From Chaetoderma sp. LZ-2023a (Eukaryota > Mollusca > Caudofoveata > Chaetodermatida > Chaetodermatidae), in assembly GCA_034401795.1 (NCBI GenBank), contig CM067369.1, forward strand, positions 90,448,579 to 90,512,578: a DNA stretch of 64,000 nucleotides, written 5' to 3'. Shown here piece after piece: positions 52,541 to 64,000 of this stretch. Made by a program: the position numbers and the translations under genes. How positions within the stretch are numbered: position 1 is the first letter of the stretch; the number at the start of each line of letters is the position of its first letter. The notes beneath the pieces were generated by a model. That model ran no database searches. It was not told the origin of the DNA and worked only from the letters and a program-made list of their open reading frames with translations.

Positions 52541-52914
52541 CCTTAAAGCTGGGATACTAAGTCTTAAGGGTTCAAAATGTTAAAACTGTTGTATATATAA
52601 TATCCAGTATGTTTGCCATGTGGTGAAAATCAATTTGTATAACTCTTTATATGTGATAAATTGTTTAAGAACTTCATTGGGTGTCATAAAATTAATCTGG
52701 ATGAGAAAGGCTACACAGTAGCATTATAAAAATCAGTTGGTAATTCATATTGTGACATAAAATTAATCTGAATGTGAAATTGAATACGCCGACAAGCCGA
52801 TGTGGTAGCATTTTGAAAATCAGTTTCATTACTTTTGGTTGGTTGACTACTAATCAAAACTTTAGAAATTATGTATGTGTGAATTGAGGAAGATCTATTT
52901 CCCAATTGATGAAT

Positions 52915-53445
52915 CCAGTTTCTCAGTCAATCAGATGATGTCATAATCATCTACATTGCATATAGGCTGATGTCATAATGAATTACGCATCTCTGTTCGG
53001 CCACCTGGCAATCGCTGGAAACATAGGCAATCTCCTTCACTCCTCGTTGCCTCTCCATCCAGGAGTATAAATGGGTACCAGTGTAAAACTGGGTAAGTTA
53101 CCAATAATAGAGTGAAATACGAGAGACGCCAATCAAACCAACAACTTCTACTTACGTCATGAATGAAGTAATTTAGTCCATCATAAATGCTTAATAGTCC
53201 ATCAAGTTGTATGAATTGTCTGTCTACTATTTAATTTATTAATAAACATTCTGTTGAATGTTTCTAAACTAGATGGACTTTGTGCTATTACAGCCAGTCA
53301 AATTCATTTCAATGTATTCAACAGCTTACGTGTATAGTTTTCTGGAAATTGAGATTCAGAGAGTACAGGGATCGATTGATCCCAACACAGGCAAAGCTTG
53401 GGTGGACCTTATCTAGAGCTAAAACTGGATTCCTCCATTGGTCTG
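52915..53445 (+). repeat. F3 repeat, copy 5, with insertion and FB2 hairpin
   Basis: The head at 52925-52990 is interrupted by about 130 bp with caggagtataaatgggtacc (52985-53120). It resumes acgtcatgaatgaagtaatt, includes an FB2 hairpin (53251-53325) and ends in the tail gatcgattgatcccaacaca. The interrupting block resembles the end of a SINE, but no RNA polymerase III boxes are convincing. Confidence 0.65.
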
Positions 53446-53524
53446 GATGCAAACTTCAAAATGGCCACCTGGCAGCCATCTTGAAAGTTGATTTTCCATG
53501 GTATGACTTGAAATCAAAACTCTG

Positions 53525-56500
53525 GAATTCGTTTGCATGTGTTATGGGTGAGTCCTCCCAGGCATCCTTTGGGTATCTGTCCTGGTCTCAGGGCTTGCAA
53601 TGTCATCCCCATAATGCGGGTTTTGGGCTCCCCCACAAATTCTTAGAGACGCGCAGGTCCGGCCGGACATTTCCAACATGGCAGTGTGCCAGAGCTCGAC
53701 AAGTCCTCACAAGGGTTGGTTCCTCCCCAGCCGTAGGTATGCCAGTCTCGTCTTCGCTCTCTGTGGATGAAAGATCGGGGCTAGGAGCAGCCATTCCTTT
53801 CTCAATCTACGAGTGTTCTTACTTTAGTCCAAGCAGAGGATGGTTGCACAGATGTATACGCTCGTTCCAGCAGAAGTGGTATGAGCAGCAGAGGGCGACC
53901 TAGGAGGTTGCGATTGTAGAGACTGCAATAGTGGTACCTGTGGCGGTGGTGTTGGCAGTGGTTCTGGTGGTGTGTGCTTCAGTGACGTTGGTGATGACTC
54001 TGTTGGCGATGAGGGAGGCAAATCTCCCGGGCGTGCACAGTCGAAAAGGTGTCTCCAGGCCAATGAGTGAGTTCTTCAGAGAAGAGGGGTCCATTCGGGT
54101 TAACCCTGCAAGGAACGTACAAATGCGGTGGATGCGAGATGGGACACGCAGGTGGCTCTCTTTACTGCAGGTGGCTTTCAATATTTCCTGCCTGCATTCA
54201 AGCCAAGATCTTTTTAAGCGTCTCTTGAGTGCTAGTTTGTCGATGAGGGGAGAGGAGCAAGAGAAAAGGTGCAGGGGTGGTCTTTTACTTAACTTTTATG
54301 TTTACCAAAGCTCCGTGCATGATATTTTAGCCATCGGCTGAAAGTTGTGCACAGGGCAGTGATAGGTGCAATTCACATCCTGATCATCAGATGACCATAT
54401 GCGAAATAGCGTTGCTCCAGAGGCGGATGGGCCTGTGAGGCGGCGGGGGAAATGGCTGTCTCCCAAGGGAAGTGTCCTGAGTGGGAGAAGAGACAGCAGG
54501 CTTTCCTATCTATCCTGGGCAGTCAGTACGTCACTAACGGTCACTATTCGTTTCATCCATCTATATATCTAAAGTTAGTTCATCGTGGGAGTCATTTGGT
54601 GCTGAAAGCTAACGATTTCCTAAAGGTCTGCTTAATGCAGAGTGGGAGAAGAATCCTACTTTAGTAAAGGAGCACGCAGGGAGGGAACCTTTTAGTCATT
54701 GCCACCTAGTTCATCCGATGTTCTCAGCAGACATCCAGAGGCTGTGTGTGCCTAACTCTAAGAGTTTAGAGGGGGGTCCCGCTTGAGGTGTTTTTAGTTT
54801 CTAAAATGTTTTGCGGGTTAAGGCCTCAGGTGGCCGCAAAAGGATGCGATCAGTTAGATTGTGCAAGACCCTCTTCCCTCACAGGGTCAGGCAAATCATT
54901 GGCTCAGAGGCTAGACCGACGAGCAGCATCAAAAAGATTTTCTTTACGCGGTCCAAGGGGTGGTTCCTCCTAGTTTCAGAGGCACAAACAGGGCCGTGTA
55001 AATAGAGAGGCTAAGCCTAGTCGCTAAGAAGACGCAGCAGACTTGTAAAACATACCAGTGATGCAGTGGTTATCAGATCTTGTCACAAGAATCTGTGTTA
55101 ACCGCTGAATCACTTAATTATAGTTACATTTGTCCTGACTGCCAGCCAAGCGGTCTAAATAGAAAAAGGTTCACTAAGCAACGGAGAAGAGTTACACCAC
55201 AGTATTTCAGCCAGGGGGATATGCCTAGTGCGTCTTAGTGATTGATACGAAATTTAGGCGGCGAAACCTTCCCTATAAGAAAAGAGAGTGTAAGGGTCAC
55301 AAGACCCATGGGAGCAGTCAAAAGGATGGCGGGGATTGTTCCAGGCCTAAAATGAGAGGCGGCTAGTGGAAATGGTCTTACATAGCACGATTCGATATCG
55401 CGATGTCGAAAACAGTTTGACATCCATGGGGAGCTGTCTTACATGGCACAATACGATATCGCGATGTCAAAACCATTTGCTACAGCACGACTAGTTGGTG
55501 ACAAGGTTTTCGGACGCAAGTAAGGCAAGCTGAGAGATGCGGCGAAAGGAGGGACTCAGCTTTCCTAGTCGTAAAGATATTTCCTACTCAAAGATGGCTC
55601 TTCTCCAAGCCAAAGCAGCACAGACCGAGATGCCAAAATGCACATGCCATTTGCGGGAGCTTCGACAGGAGCTAACCGGGGGAAGCAGCAGACAAGACCA
55701 CTGGCGACTTTACACTATTTAAGAGCAGTCCAAATGAAATGCGAGGGGCCTACTGAACAAGCAGAAGTAGCCTTATTGGTGGGGAAGTACGCGAAATACT
55801 GAGGGCATCACCCACTTAGAAAAGCAGCGAAAAGGGTGAGTGGCCTTATTTGTGTTTGTGAATACTTGAAAAAGCGATGTTACAACACTAATATTTGTCT
55901 TCACATTGAGCAGTACGCGAGATCGTCGTCCACAAGTTACGGCTAAGATGGGCGATCTTTATAACATTCCTTGAGATGAAAATGGAATGGTTGTGAGAAA
56001 GAGATAAAAGGAATAATAAAACGGCATTTAAAGGTGATATATCTAGGAATTTGTAAGAAATAGAGAACTAGATTAGTGAGTATATTTAAGGTTTTGTCAG
56101 AAAGTTCACAGTCATGGTCGAAAAAGAGTTCCGCGGATGCGGGTCTAGATTTTGCTATTGCAGGCATTGCTGGCTTTTAACTGCCCTTGGTAGGTATATT
56201 CTCAAGGCACAACATCCCACGGTGACCTAATCCTCTACCGCCAGAGATCACAAAAGCCAAGCAAGCAGACGAAAGTTCAGGTGGTTCCTCACGGAGAAGC
56301 GGTCACAAGAAAGGCGGTGTAGAGGAAGTCTGTTTATTCCATGAGGAAGTTAGATCATGAAAGCGGCACAAAGAAAAATGGAGTGGTGGAATCGGCTTTT
56401 GCTAGAATGTTCCTTCGTCACAGGAGAAATGTCCTTCAGAACAAGACAAAAAGAAGTGGCGGAAGCCAAACTCAGTCAGAGATTAGTACCGAACAGAGGT

Positions 56501-57480
56501 TTTTCGATTTCTTTTGTAGTAAGTGATGGGTGGCAGTGGTGTTTTTTGGCCGGCGATATTACAGTATGGGAGAAGCCAACAGGTTCTGCCATGATGCAGG
56601 CAAAATCTAATACTCTTCAAAGTCAGGAGACGACGCGAATGTTCTGTTCATGGAGTTTCTAGAGCAGTGCAGGAATGGTGGAAATTTGTGAAGGTGGAAG
56701 AATTTAGGTTGTTGCTTGGCCGCTATTCATAGCGGCCTTTTACAAAAAGGAGGATGCTTCACTGTTGACTATGTAGATGACGACCCGCCTGAGCGGTTAT
56801 GCTCAGAAGTTCCGCTGTGCGTTCCCTGTCAGATATTAGAGCAGGGGAGCAAAGCAAATACCGTTGACCAGGGTCATTGGCGACGTATACATCGAACAAC
56901 CTGAGCAGCCCTTGTTGCAGTTGAAGTTGCAAAGCGAGCCGCTTTTATACTCTTAGCTCTGCAGCTCATTATCTTTTGATGAGTGGCTGGCTTTCTCACA
57001 ATATCTCCAGCCAATCGGTGATTGTCTTTATGGAAGCACCAGTCTCGGCAGCATCCAGCAGGAGTTAGCGGTTTGAATGGTGAGGTCGTATTCTATATTA
57101 AACTTTTCTGTGTTCATGCAAGGATTCAGGACTCTGAGAGTCGCTTTCCTCTTGTCTTGATATGCCGTTATCACCACCAGGAAGCAGAATCTTCAGGTTT
57201 TCCAATGGATCAAACATTCCCAGAAATTTTGTGATCCTGGCCATTATTATGAGGAAGAATTCATGCAAAGATCATATATACACCTAAGTGTCCACTCGGG
57301 CATCAGCATCGCTTGAACGCAACGTGTCCCATGCGATGAAAGAAAACCTGGCCATTACGGGGGTACTCTGAGTGGCAAATTGTGTCTTACACATTCTTGC
57401 CTTCATGCGTGAATTGAGTATAGCCATCCGTAGGAGGACTAGCATACCCCAGGGAGGCGGGATACCGGTTGGCTAGTCAT
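53525..57480 (+). mobile_element. Worn GC-rich element, probably a retroelement
   Basis: This stretch has clearly higher G+C and coding-like texture than the surrounding intron, but no long open frame. Readable fragments include SPAVGMPVSSSLSVDERSG (about 53720), an SSQDLFKRLL phrase (about 54210) resembling SQDLYNRLL of DIRS ORF1, an Arg-rich phrase (about 54905-55000), and VSDGWQWCFLAGDITVWE (about 56520), which might be RNase H. Terminal repeats were not found. It could be an ancient DIRS- or Gypsy-type copy; this is a weak inference. Confidence 0.4.
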
Positions 57481-57548
57481 TCCTGTTACCCGACCAAATA
57501 ATGTGGATTGGATTGGTTTATGTAGGTGAGTAACAGATTGGAGTGAAT

Positions 57549-57682
57549 TTAACCCTTACCACTCTGATGTCAATATTCTATCTCTTACTGTGCCAATAGT
57601 AAACAAACTGGTGTACATATGACAGCAACATCTAATTTAATCTGAAAATTTATATAGTTGTCAACAGAGTGGTAATGGTTAA
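57549..57682. repeat. F4 repeat, short copy
   Basis: Starts ttaacccttaccactctgat and ends agagtggtaatggttaa, with the inner part deleted. A poly-G run follows at 57740-57757. The remaining 57758-58007 is AT-rich intron. Confidence 0.78.
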
Positions 57683-58007
57683 TGTGATGTACCGAACAAT
57701 GTTTAAGGCATTTTGAACTATGATCATTGGACAATAGGGTGGGGGGGGGGGGGGGGTGTCGGGGCAGAGTGGAGGTGGTGGCAGAGCGTCAAAGTTGGTG
57801 AAAACATGGGGATTTGTGATGGTATGCCATTCTAGTTACAAATTGTATCTAGCTTATAACAGCTTAACCGTTTTCATTCTAAATTGTCTTAAAGTAATTG
57901 ATGGCTGTTTTTAGATAATTTGAGTGCATGTATTTATTTGCTATAACCATAATACCATATATCAATTGTATTTATGTAGATACTATGCTGTATGCACTGT
58001 TTTACAG

Positions 58008-58123
58008 GCAGCCTGATGATAATTGCCTGGGCATTTCTCCCTAGTATTGGTATAATATTGGCACGATTTTATAAGCCGATGTGGCCGAACACCAAGCTAA
58101 ACGCAACAGCCGTATGGTTTCAG
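58008..58123 (+). CDS. FRRS1: FRRS1-like exon: first cytochrome b561 transmembrane segment
   Basis: The exon lies between actgttttacag and CAG|gtatga. It finishes the Gly codon and has 38 further codons (phase 0). SLMIIAWAFLPSIGIILARF is a hydrophobic helix running on from the Q-V-H-G of the previous exon. YKPMWPNTK and TAVWFQ follow, where the helix is linked to the next one. Haem-binding b561 helices carry electrons across the membrane to reduce ferric iron; the enzyme role is known for the family and not shown here. The remaining b561 exons are not in the window. Confidence 0.92.
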
Positions 58124-58211
58124 GTATGAAACATAATTTGTCAGTGATCATTTTATAAGCCTGAGTGAACATGGATAAGTACATGTATCCGGATAATCAT
58201 TCACACATTAA

Positions 58212-58272
58212 ATGCACTCTTTAATGGTCAAAACTGGCCTCTGCAGTTAAGAATGCGTAAGAGCAGACTATA
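58212..58272. repeat. FB1 fragment interrupted by H3
   Basis: Reads ctctttaatggtcaaaactg through gagcagactatattttt, then H3 begins. Confidence 0.65.
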
Positions 58273-59906
58273 TTTTTAGCTCTACGGGCCTGAATGGCCA
58301 TGTGAGCTTATGCTGTGGCAACCATCCGTCATCCGTCCATCAACTTTTGCTTTGAAACACTCATTAACCACTTGGCCAATTTCAACAAAATTTGGCTGAT
58401 ATGACCCTATTGTTGTAGGTTCCAGAACCTCCATTCAGAATTTTGATTCATCAATTTTTTGGGTGAAAATCCGAGATTATATGAAAAATGTACCGGAAAT
58501 TGTCAGATTGCTTATTCTCATTACCATTCTGACCAATTTCAACCAAATTTGGCTGAAAGAATCCTATGTGCAAAGGCTCTAGAACCTCCATTCAGAATTT
58601 TGATGCATCAATTTTTTTGGTGAAAATTGCTTCTTACCATTCTGAGCGATTGCAACCAAATTTGACTGAAAGGTCCCTATGATGGTAGGCTCCAGAACTT
58701 CCATTCAGAATTTGAATTCGTCTATTTTGGGATGAAAATCTTAGATTTTATGATAAATATACCGGAAATTGTCAAATTGCTTCTTCCTACCATTCTGAGT
58801 GATTTCAAGCAAATTTGGCTGAAAGAACCCCCATGGTCATAGGCTCAAGAATATTCATTCAAAATTTTGGTTCATCAATTTTTTGGGTGAAAATCTTAGA
58901 TGTTATGAAAAATGTCCAGAAATTGTCAAATTGCTTCTTAACATTCTGAGCGATGTCAACCAAATTTGGCTGAAAGGACCCTATGGTCGTAGGATCCAGA
59001 ACCTCCATTCAGAATTTTGATTCATTAGTTTTAAGGGGTGGAAATCTCAGATTTTTTGAAAAATGTACAGGAAATTGTCAAATTGCTTCTCCTTACCATT
59101 CCGAGTGACTTCAACCAAATTTGGCTGAAAAGGTCCTGTGGTGACGGGCTCTAGAACTTCCATACAGAACTTTGATTCATCAATTTTTTGTGGTGAAATC
59201 TTAGATTTTATTTTAAATATACTGGAAATTGTCATATTACTTCTCCTTACCATCTTAACTGGTTTTAACCAATTTTTGCTGAATAGATCCTCTGGCCATA
59301 GGCTCTAGAAATTCCATTCAGAATTTTGATTGATCAATGTTTTGGGTGAAAATCTTAGATTTTGTGAAAAATTTGTCAGAAACTGTCAAAATGCTGCTTC
59401 TCCTTAGTTGCTTGACATATTTCAACCAAATTTGGCTAGGCTGATTGGTGGTAGGCTCTCGAACATGTATTCAGAATTTGATTGAACAATTTTTGGGGTA
59501 AAAATCTTAGATTTTATGAAAATTTACTGGAAATGGTCAAAATGCTACTCCTCCATAGCTGCTTGACATATTTCAACCAAATTTGGCTAGAATGATTCTA
59601 TGATGGTAGGCTCTAGAACTTTTATTCAGAATTTTAATTGATCATTTTTATGGGTGAAAATCTGAGATTTTATGAAAAATTTACCGGAAATGATCAAAAT
59701 GCTACTCCTTAGCTGCTTGACATATTTCAACTAAATTTGGCTAGAGTAACCCTATCATGGTAAACTTCTATTCAGTGGTTTGATTGGTCAATCTTCTGGG
59801 TGGCCATCTTGGACTTTCCAAAAGTTATCGATCATATCTATTTAAATGCAAATAGTTCAAATGCTTATGTTCCAAGGAGCACCACAGGCCCTTGGGCCTC
59901 TTGTTT
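58273..59906 (+). mobile_element. Helentron/HINE-like element H3 with about 155-bp tandem units
   Basis: The start agctctacgggcctgaatgg plus ccatgtgagctta forms a hairpin. About nine tandem units follow (58380-59780), each with a catcaattttttgggtgaaa block, a taccggaaattgtcaaattg block and ttcaaccaaatttggctgaa. The 3' end is gcaccacaggcccttgggcc plus tcttgttt. No coding content. Confidence 0.75.
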
Positions 59907-60890
59907 GGGTGAAAATCAGATTCTATGAAAAATTCACCGGAAATGATCAAAACACTACTCTTCATTAACCCCGTATGGATTTCAACCTAATTTGACTACG
60001 GACCCAGCGGTAAGCTGCAAAAGTGTTTACAGAATTTTGATTGGTTATTTTTTGGGGTGAAAATAGATTTTATGAAGAATTTGCTGGAAATTGTTAAACC
60101 GCTACTCATTAATCGCTGGGCAGATTTCAACCAAATTAGAATTTTTATTGGTAATTTTTTGGGGGTGAAAATTTTAGATTTTATGAAAAATTTACCAGAA
60201 ATTGTCAAAACACATATCTCCGGAACTGCTTGATGGATTGCACCATAATTTAGCTGGAAGGATTCTATGGTGCTAGGTTTCAGAATTTATTTGCAGAATT
60301 TTAATGTTAATTTTTGGGGTGGAAATCTTAGATTTTATGAAAAACTCACCGGAAATGGTCAAAGCGCTACTTTTCATTAACCGCTTGACAGATTTCAACT
60401 AATTTGGTTAGAAGGACCTTTAGGTAGTATGCTCATGACCATCTGTCATCCATCCATCTATCATCTGTCAACTTTGTCTTTAAGACATCATGATCTTCTA
60501 TACCGCTTGACGGATTTTAAATACATTTGTTTAGAGGGATCCTATGGTGGTGGTAAATTTTTACTCCGGTCATCTTAGATTTTCCAAAAATTCTTTAAAA
60601 TGCTACGCCTTAGTCAACAGCTCAATTTCAATGAAACTTGGGTAGGGCAATCCTATTATTTTAAGCTTCAAGACTTCTAACGAAAATTGTGATTGGTAAA
60701 TTTTTTTCGTTGGCCATCTAGGATTTTCCAAAATCTTCTGGAAATCATTTAATCCTCCTGTACTGCTTGGTAGATTTTTGTCAAATTTTGCTTGAAATAT
60801 CCTGTGGTTGTAGGCGTCAGATCTTCTATTCAGAACTTGTACACATAAAATCCTAGAATATCTAATTAACCATTTCATGCCTGAACATAT
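59907..60890 (+). mobile_element. HINE-like tandem units H4, end not seen
   Basis: Starts directly after the H3 3' end with tgggtgaaaatcagattcta and carries four to six further units. A second ccatctgtcatccatccatc head-like phrase occurs at 60440-60470, so two fragments may be joined here. Confidence 0.65.
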
Positions 60891-62220
60891 CATAAATTGT
60901 GGACTAAATTAATTTTCAGAATTTTCCATAAATTTGACATTTCTCTAAAAATCATGAAAAAAATATTTTGTTGAAATAAAGGAAATCACATCTATGCTTA
61001 CTCCAGTCTGTAACTCCCCAGGCTACCACATACTTCACCAATGGTGTATCTGACAATGCTATGTTGAGTTATAAATAGAATCTCCCTATATGCCCTGTGA
61101 CAAGTTTTTAGTGATGTTACTGCACATGGCGGGTGGGAAAGCTACCAATCCTCTTAAAGCTGTTGTGAGGACTAGCTACCCAATTGCTCTGATTAACTTG
61201 ACAATCATAAGATATATTCTCCTTTACTAAAAGAACAAAATGCTATTTACATTTTTTAAATCGGCCCAGCCAAAGCGGAGATAAGCACATAGCAACCATC
61301 TTGACAACCAAACGTTTTCAGCTATCAAGCTAAAGTTGTGACGTCACACCGGGAAGCGGCCATCAATTCCTGTCTGATTACTATTCGAAATAATACCATG
61401 GGGAACATAGGTGCATACTAATATCGCAAAAGTGGATGATATTTTTGTCGATTAAAGGATAGACCTGTATGGTGACTAACATCATAATGCTAGCATACGC
61501 CAGTTGGTGGTGACTGTAACACCGGATTTCGTGTACGTGAATTAGATCTGAAATTACATTGGTTTGAGAATTGCAAAAGTAGGCTTATGCAAAAATACCA
61601 GTGGTATACATTTTCAGTTATCTCATGTGTTTTAGATGTTATTCTAATAGAGCAATAGGCAATGTAGCCTACGGTGTGCATGTAGGCTACATGGACAGAT
61701 GTGGCCGTAGTTCATGAATAGTATATATGGTCGGTGCGAGGTTCAGGGATAGGCTATATCTAATCAAACATCACCACACACCTTTTGGAATACAATTATA
61801 CGATATAACATATCTTTCTGGATTTACTTTAACGATTTTACGCAGCTAGGCTATAGACACGCGTGTAGGATCATCATCATGTAACACAAATGCATAACTT
61901 TTTTTACGTTAGTAGCAGCACACTGTGGCGTGTACGATCACAATTTACCATTATATAGGCCTATGAATAAATTTACGATTATAATATAGCAATTATGTGC
62001 TTCAAATTAACTAAAACGCTAATTAATTACAAATCTATTAATAAAACTGTTCTATTTGTTTATAGCATGTAGTCTACGTAAAATAGTATCGAGAACACAC
62101 TGTTTGTTTACATTTTAGGCAGTGACAGTGCAGCTTTCGCTGCCATCCGCATGAGTTGAGGGATCACATACAAATGTTCAGTATAGACTACAGTACAGCT
62201 TAGAAATAACTTAGAACATA
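60891..62220. other. Intron stretch without recognised features
   Basis: AT-rich, low-copy-looking sequence with short open frames only. No b561 exon was found here. Confidence 0.6.
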
Positions 62221-62281
62221 CTGCTTAATATTTTGAACATAATTGGATTCCAACCCAATTATGTTCAAAATATTCAACAGA
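62221..62281. repeat. FB2 hairpin, compact
   Basis: Arms taatattttgaacataattg and its complement, loop gattccaaccc. Confidence 0.88.
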
Positions 62282-62532
62282 ACGTTTCTTACATCGTATT
62301 CATATGGTACTAGTTAACATCTTTCTGTTTTTGCTTTGGAAACATGTAAACTTATTTATGAACTTTACTGTATGTAAAGACGATACGCTCGCGATCTCTA
62401 AACTTCTGGTTCACCTACTTATTTAAAATTTGTTTATTGACTAAAGATTTGCTTTTTCACAACATTGAAATATTTATGTAAATTGTTTTGGAAACGTAGT
62501 GGTGGTGGTTGTCACAGGCATGACGATACCAC

Positions 62533-62588
62533 CACACACACACACACACACATGCACGCACGCACGCACACATGCACGCACACACACT
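62533..62588. repeat. (CA)n / (GCAC)n microsatellite
   Basis: Runs of cacacacaca and cgcacgcacg. The surrounding 62282-62665 is intron-like with nothing else. Confidence 0.95.
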
Positions 62589-62665
62589 TTGTTGAATATA
62601 ACAGGTTAATCCATGTCTCTGTCTCATGCAAACACCTTGTTAAAATATATAGCATATAGGTTACA

Positions 62666-63860
62666 GTCTAGAGTGATCAGGGCAGCATGGGCCATTCCAG
62701 TCTGGAGTCAGTGGGCGGTAACAGTCTGGAGCGAGTGTATAGCCTGAGCCGTTAGAGTCGGGAGTGAGTGGGCGGGCTGGGCCATTACAGTCTGGAGTGA
62801 GCAGGTGGCTTGGGCCATTACAGCCTGGAGTGAGCAGGTGGCCTGGGCCATTACAGTCTGGAGTGAGTGGGTGGCCTGGGCCGTTAGAGTCAGGAGTGAG
62901 TGGGCGGGCTGGGCCGTTACAGTCTGGAGTGAGCAGGTGGCTTGGGCCATTACAGCCTGCAGTGAGCAGGTGGCCTGGGCCGTTACAGTCTGGAGTGAGT
63001 GGGTGGCCTGGACTGTTACAGTCTGGAGTGAGTGGGTGGCCTAAGCCCTTACAGTCTGGAGTGAGCGGGTAGCCTGGGCCATTACAGTCTGAAGTGAGCG
63101 GGTGGCCTGGGCCGTTACAGTCTGGAGTGAGCAGGTGGCCTGGGACATTACAGTCTGGAGTGAGCGGGTGGCCTGTGCCGTTACAGTCTGGAGTGAGTGG
63201 GTGGCCGGGACTGTTACAGTCTGGAGTGAGCGGGTGGCCTGGGCCATTACAGTCGAGTGAGCGGGCGGCCTGAGCCGTTACAGTCTGGAGTGAGCGAGTG
63301 GCCTGGGCCGTTACAGTCTGGAGTGAGCGGGCAGCCTGAGCCCCTGGAGTGAGTGGGCATCCTGGGCCATTAATCTGGAGTGAGCGGGTGGCCTGGGCCA
63401 TTACAGTCTGGAGTAAGAGGGTGGCCTGGGCCATTACAGTCTGGAGTGAGTGGGTGGCCAGGGCTGTTACAGTATGGAGTGAGCAGGTGGCCTGGGTCAT
63501 TACAATCTGGAGCGAGTGGGTGGCCTGGGCCGTTAAGCGAGTGGGTGGCCTGGGCCATTACAGTCTGGAGCAAGCGGGTGGCCTGGGCCATTGCAGTCTG
63601 GAGCGAGTGTGTGGCCTGGACCGTTAGAGTCTGGAGTGAGTGGGCGGCCTGGGCCATTACAGTCTGGAGTGAGCAGGTGGCCTGGGCCATTACAGTCTGG
63701 AGTGAGTGGGTGGCCTGGGCCGTTAGAGTCTGGAGTGAGTGGGCGGCCTGGGCCATTACAGTCTGGAGCGAGCGGGTGGCCTGGGCCGTTACAGTCTGGA
63801 GCGAGCGTGTGGCCTGGGCCATTACAGTCTGGAGTGAGTGGGTGGCCTGGGCCGTTACAG
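62666..63860. repeat. 33-bp GC-rich minisatellite, about 36 units
   Basis: The unit is ggagtgagcgggtggcctgg plus gccgttacagtct. Variation is mostly at ccrttacag, agygggt and occasional short deletions (63254, 63345, 63533). It is open in several frames on both strands because 33 is a multiple of three; the minus reading repeats LTPDCNGPGHP. The last 140 bp of the window (63861-64000) have nothing recognised. Confidence 0.95.
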
Positions 63861-64000
63861 GAAGGGTTAAAACTAGGAAACCATTTTCAAGATATGTTGT
63901 ATATTTTAAAACCTAAAATTTCTCTGATAGACCTGGATACCTTAGGCACCAATGGCTTCTACATACAAAGCATTTCAAATTCTAATTTTCCAAGTGAGCA

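Noticed and set aside
52985..53120. Possible tRNA-derived SINE (caggagtataaatgggtacc)
   Set aside because: I could not find convincing internal A and B boxes or a tRNA-like fold, so it is only noted within the F3 entry.
62661..63916. Several 80-280-codon open frames on both strands
   Set aside because: They follow from a tandem unit length of 33 bp without stop codons, not from gene structure.

Overview
This is a metazoan nuclear window, most likely from a marine mollusc. The mollusc call is inference: it rests on interspersed repeats ending in a GGCCCATTGGGCC hairpin plus CTTGTT, of a kind I associate with bivalve genomes, and on abundant DIRS, Penelope-like and Tc1 elements. Coding exons are short, flanked by canonical GT/AG sites and separated by introns of up to about 23 kb. 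I see no prokaryotic features.

Host gene. Seven plus-strand exons (5017-5108, 6472-6595, 8996-9193, 27964-28059, 28765-28924, 51884-52006, 58008-58123) join in compatible phases. They encode the end of a Reeler domain, a Ser/Thr/Pro linker, a complete DOMON domain and the start of a cytochrome b561 domain. This is the architecture of ferric-chelate reductase 1 (FRRS1, SDR2-like). The gene runs off both ends of the window.

The rest is intron filled with mobile DNA. (1) 1-3055: an old DIRS-like retroelement, entering from the left edge, with RNase H and tyrosine-recombinase remnants and its right terminus. (2) Intron 3 (9194-27963): two DIRS-like elements, A (about 12667-19530) nested inside B (12341-25900). 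B had itself inserted into a short repeat whose halves now lie 13.5 kb apart. (3) Intron 5 (28925-51883): a deletion derivative, D (about 29619-32609), that keeps its termini and recombinase and holds a Penelope-like endonuclease fragment. It is followed by a 16.9-kb element (33487-50402) with 26-bp terminal inverted repeats and a TA duplication, sitting inside a 43-bp minisatellite. That large element carries the best-preserved DIRS copy, C (39741-46771), and a Tc1 element (47477-49133) that landed in a (TA)n microsatellite. (4) Introns 6 and 7: a worn GC-rich element (about 53525-57480) and Helentron/HINE-like repeats with about 155-bp internal tandem units. (5) 62666-63860: a 33-bp GC-rich minisatellite.

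Around these lie four families of short repeats, named here FB1 (about 230-bp palindromes with TTAACCC ends), FB2 (60-95-bp palindromes with GTTGAATATTTTGAAAC arms), F3 and F4. Several large elements sit inside copies of these families, so empty target sites can be read directly.

The DIRS elements show how the mobile genes work together: a gag-like ORF1, RT plus RNase H, and a tyrosine recombinase in overlapping frames, bounded by inverted terminal repeats and an internal complementary region (ICR) that matches both ends. In A, B and C the ICR carries the same private variants as that copy's own right terminus. Conserved splice-like sites suggest that ORF1 begins with two short upstream exons.
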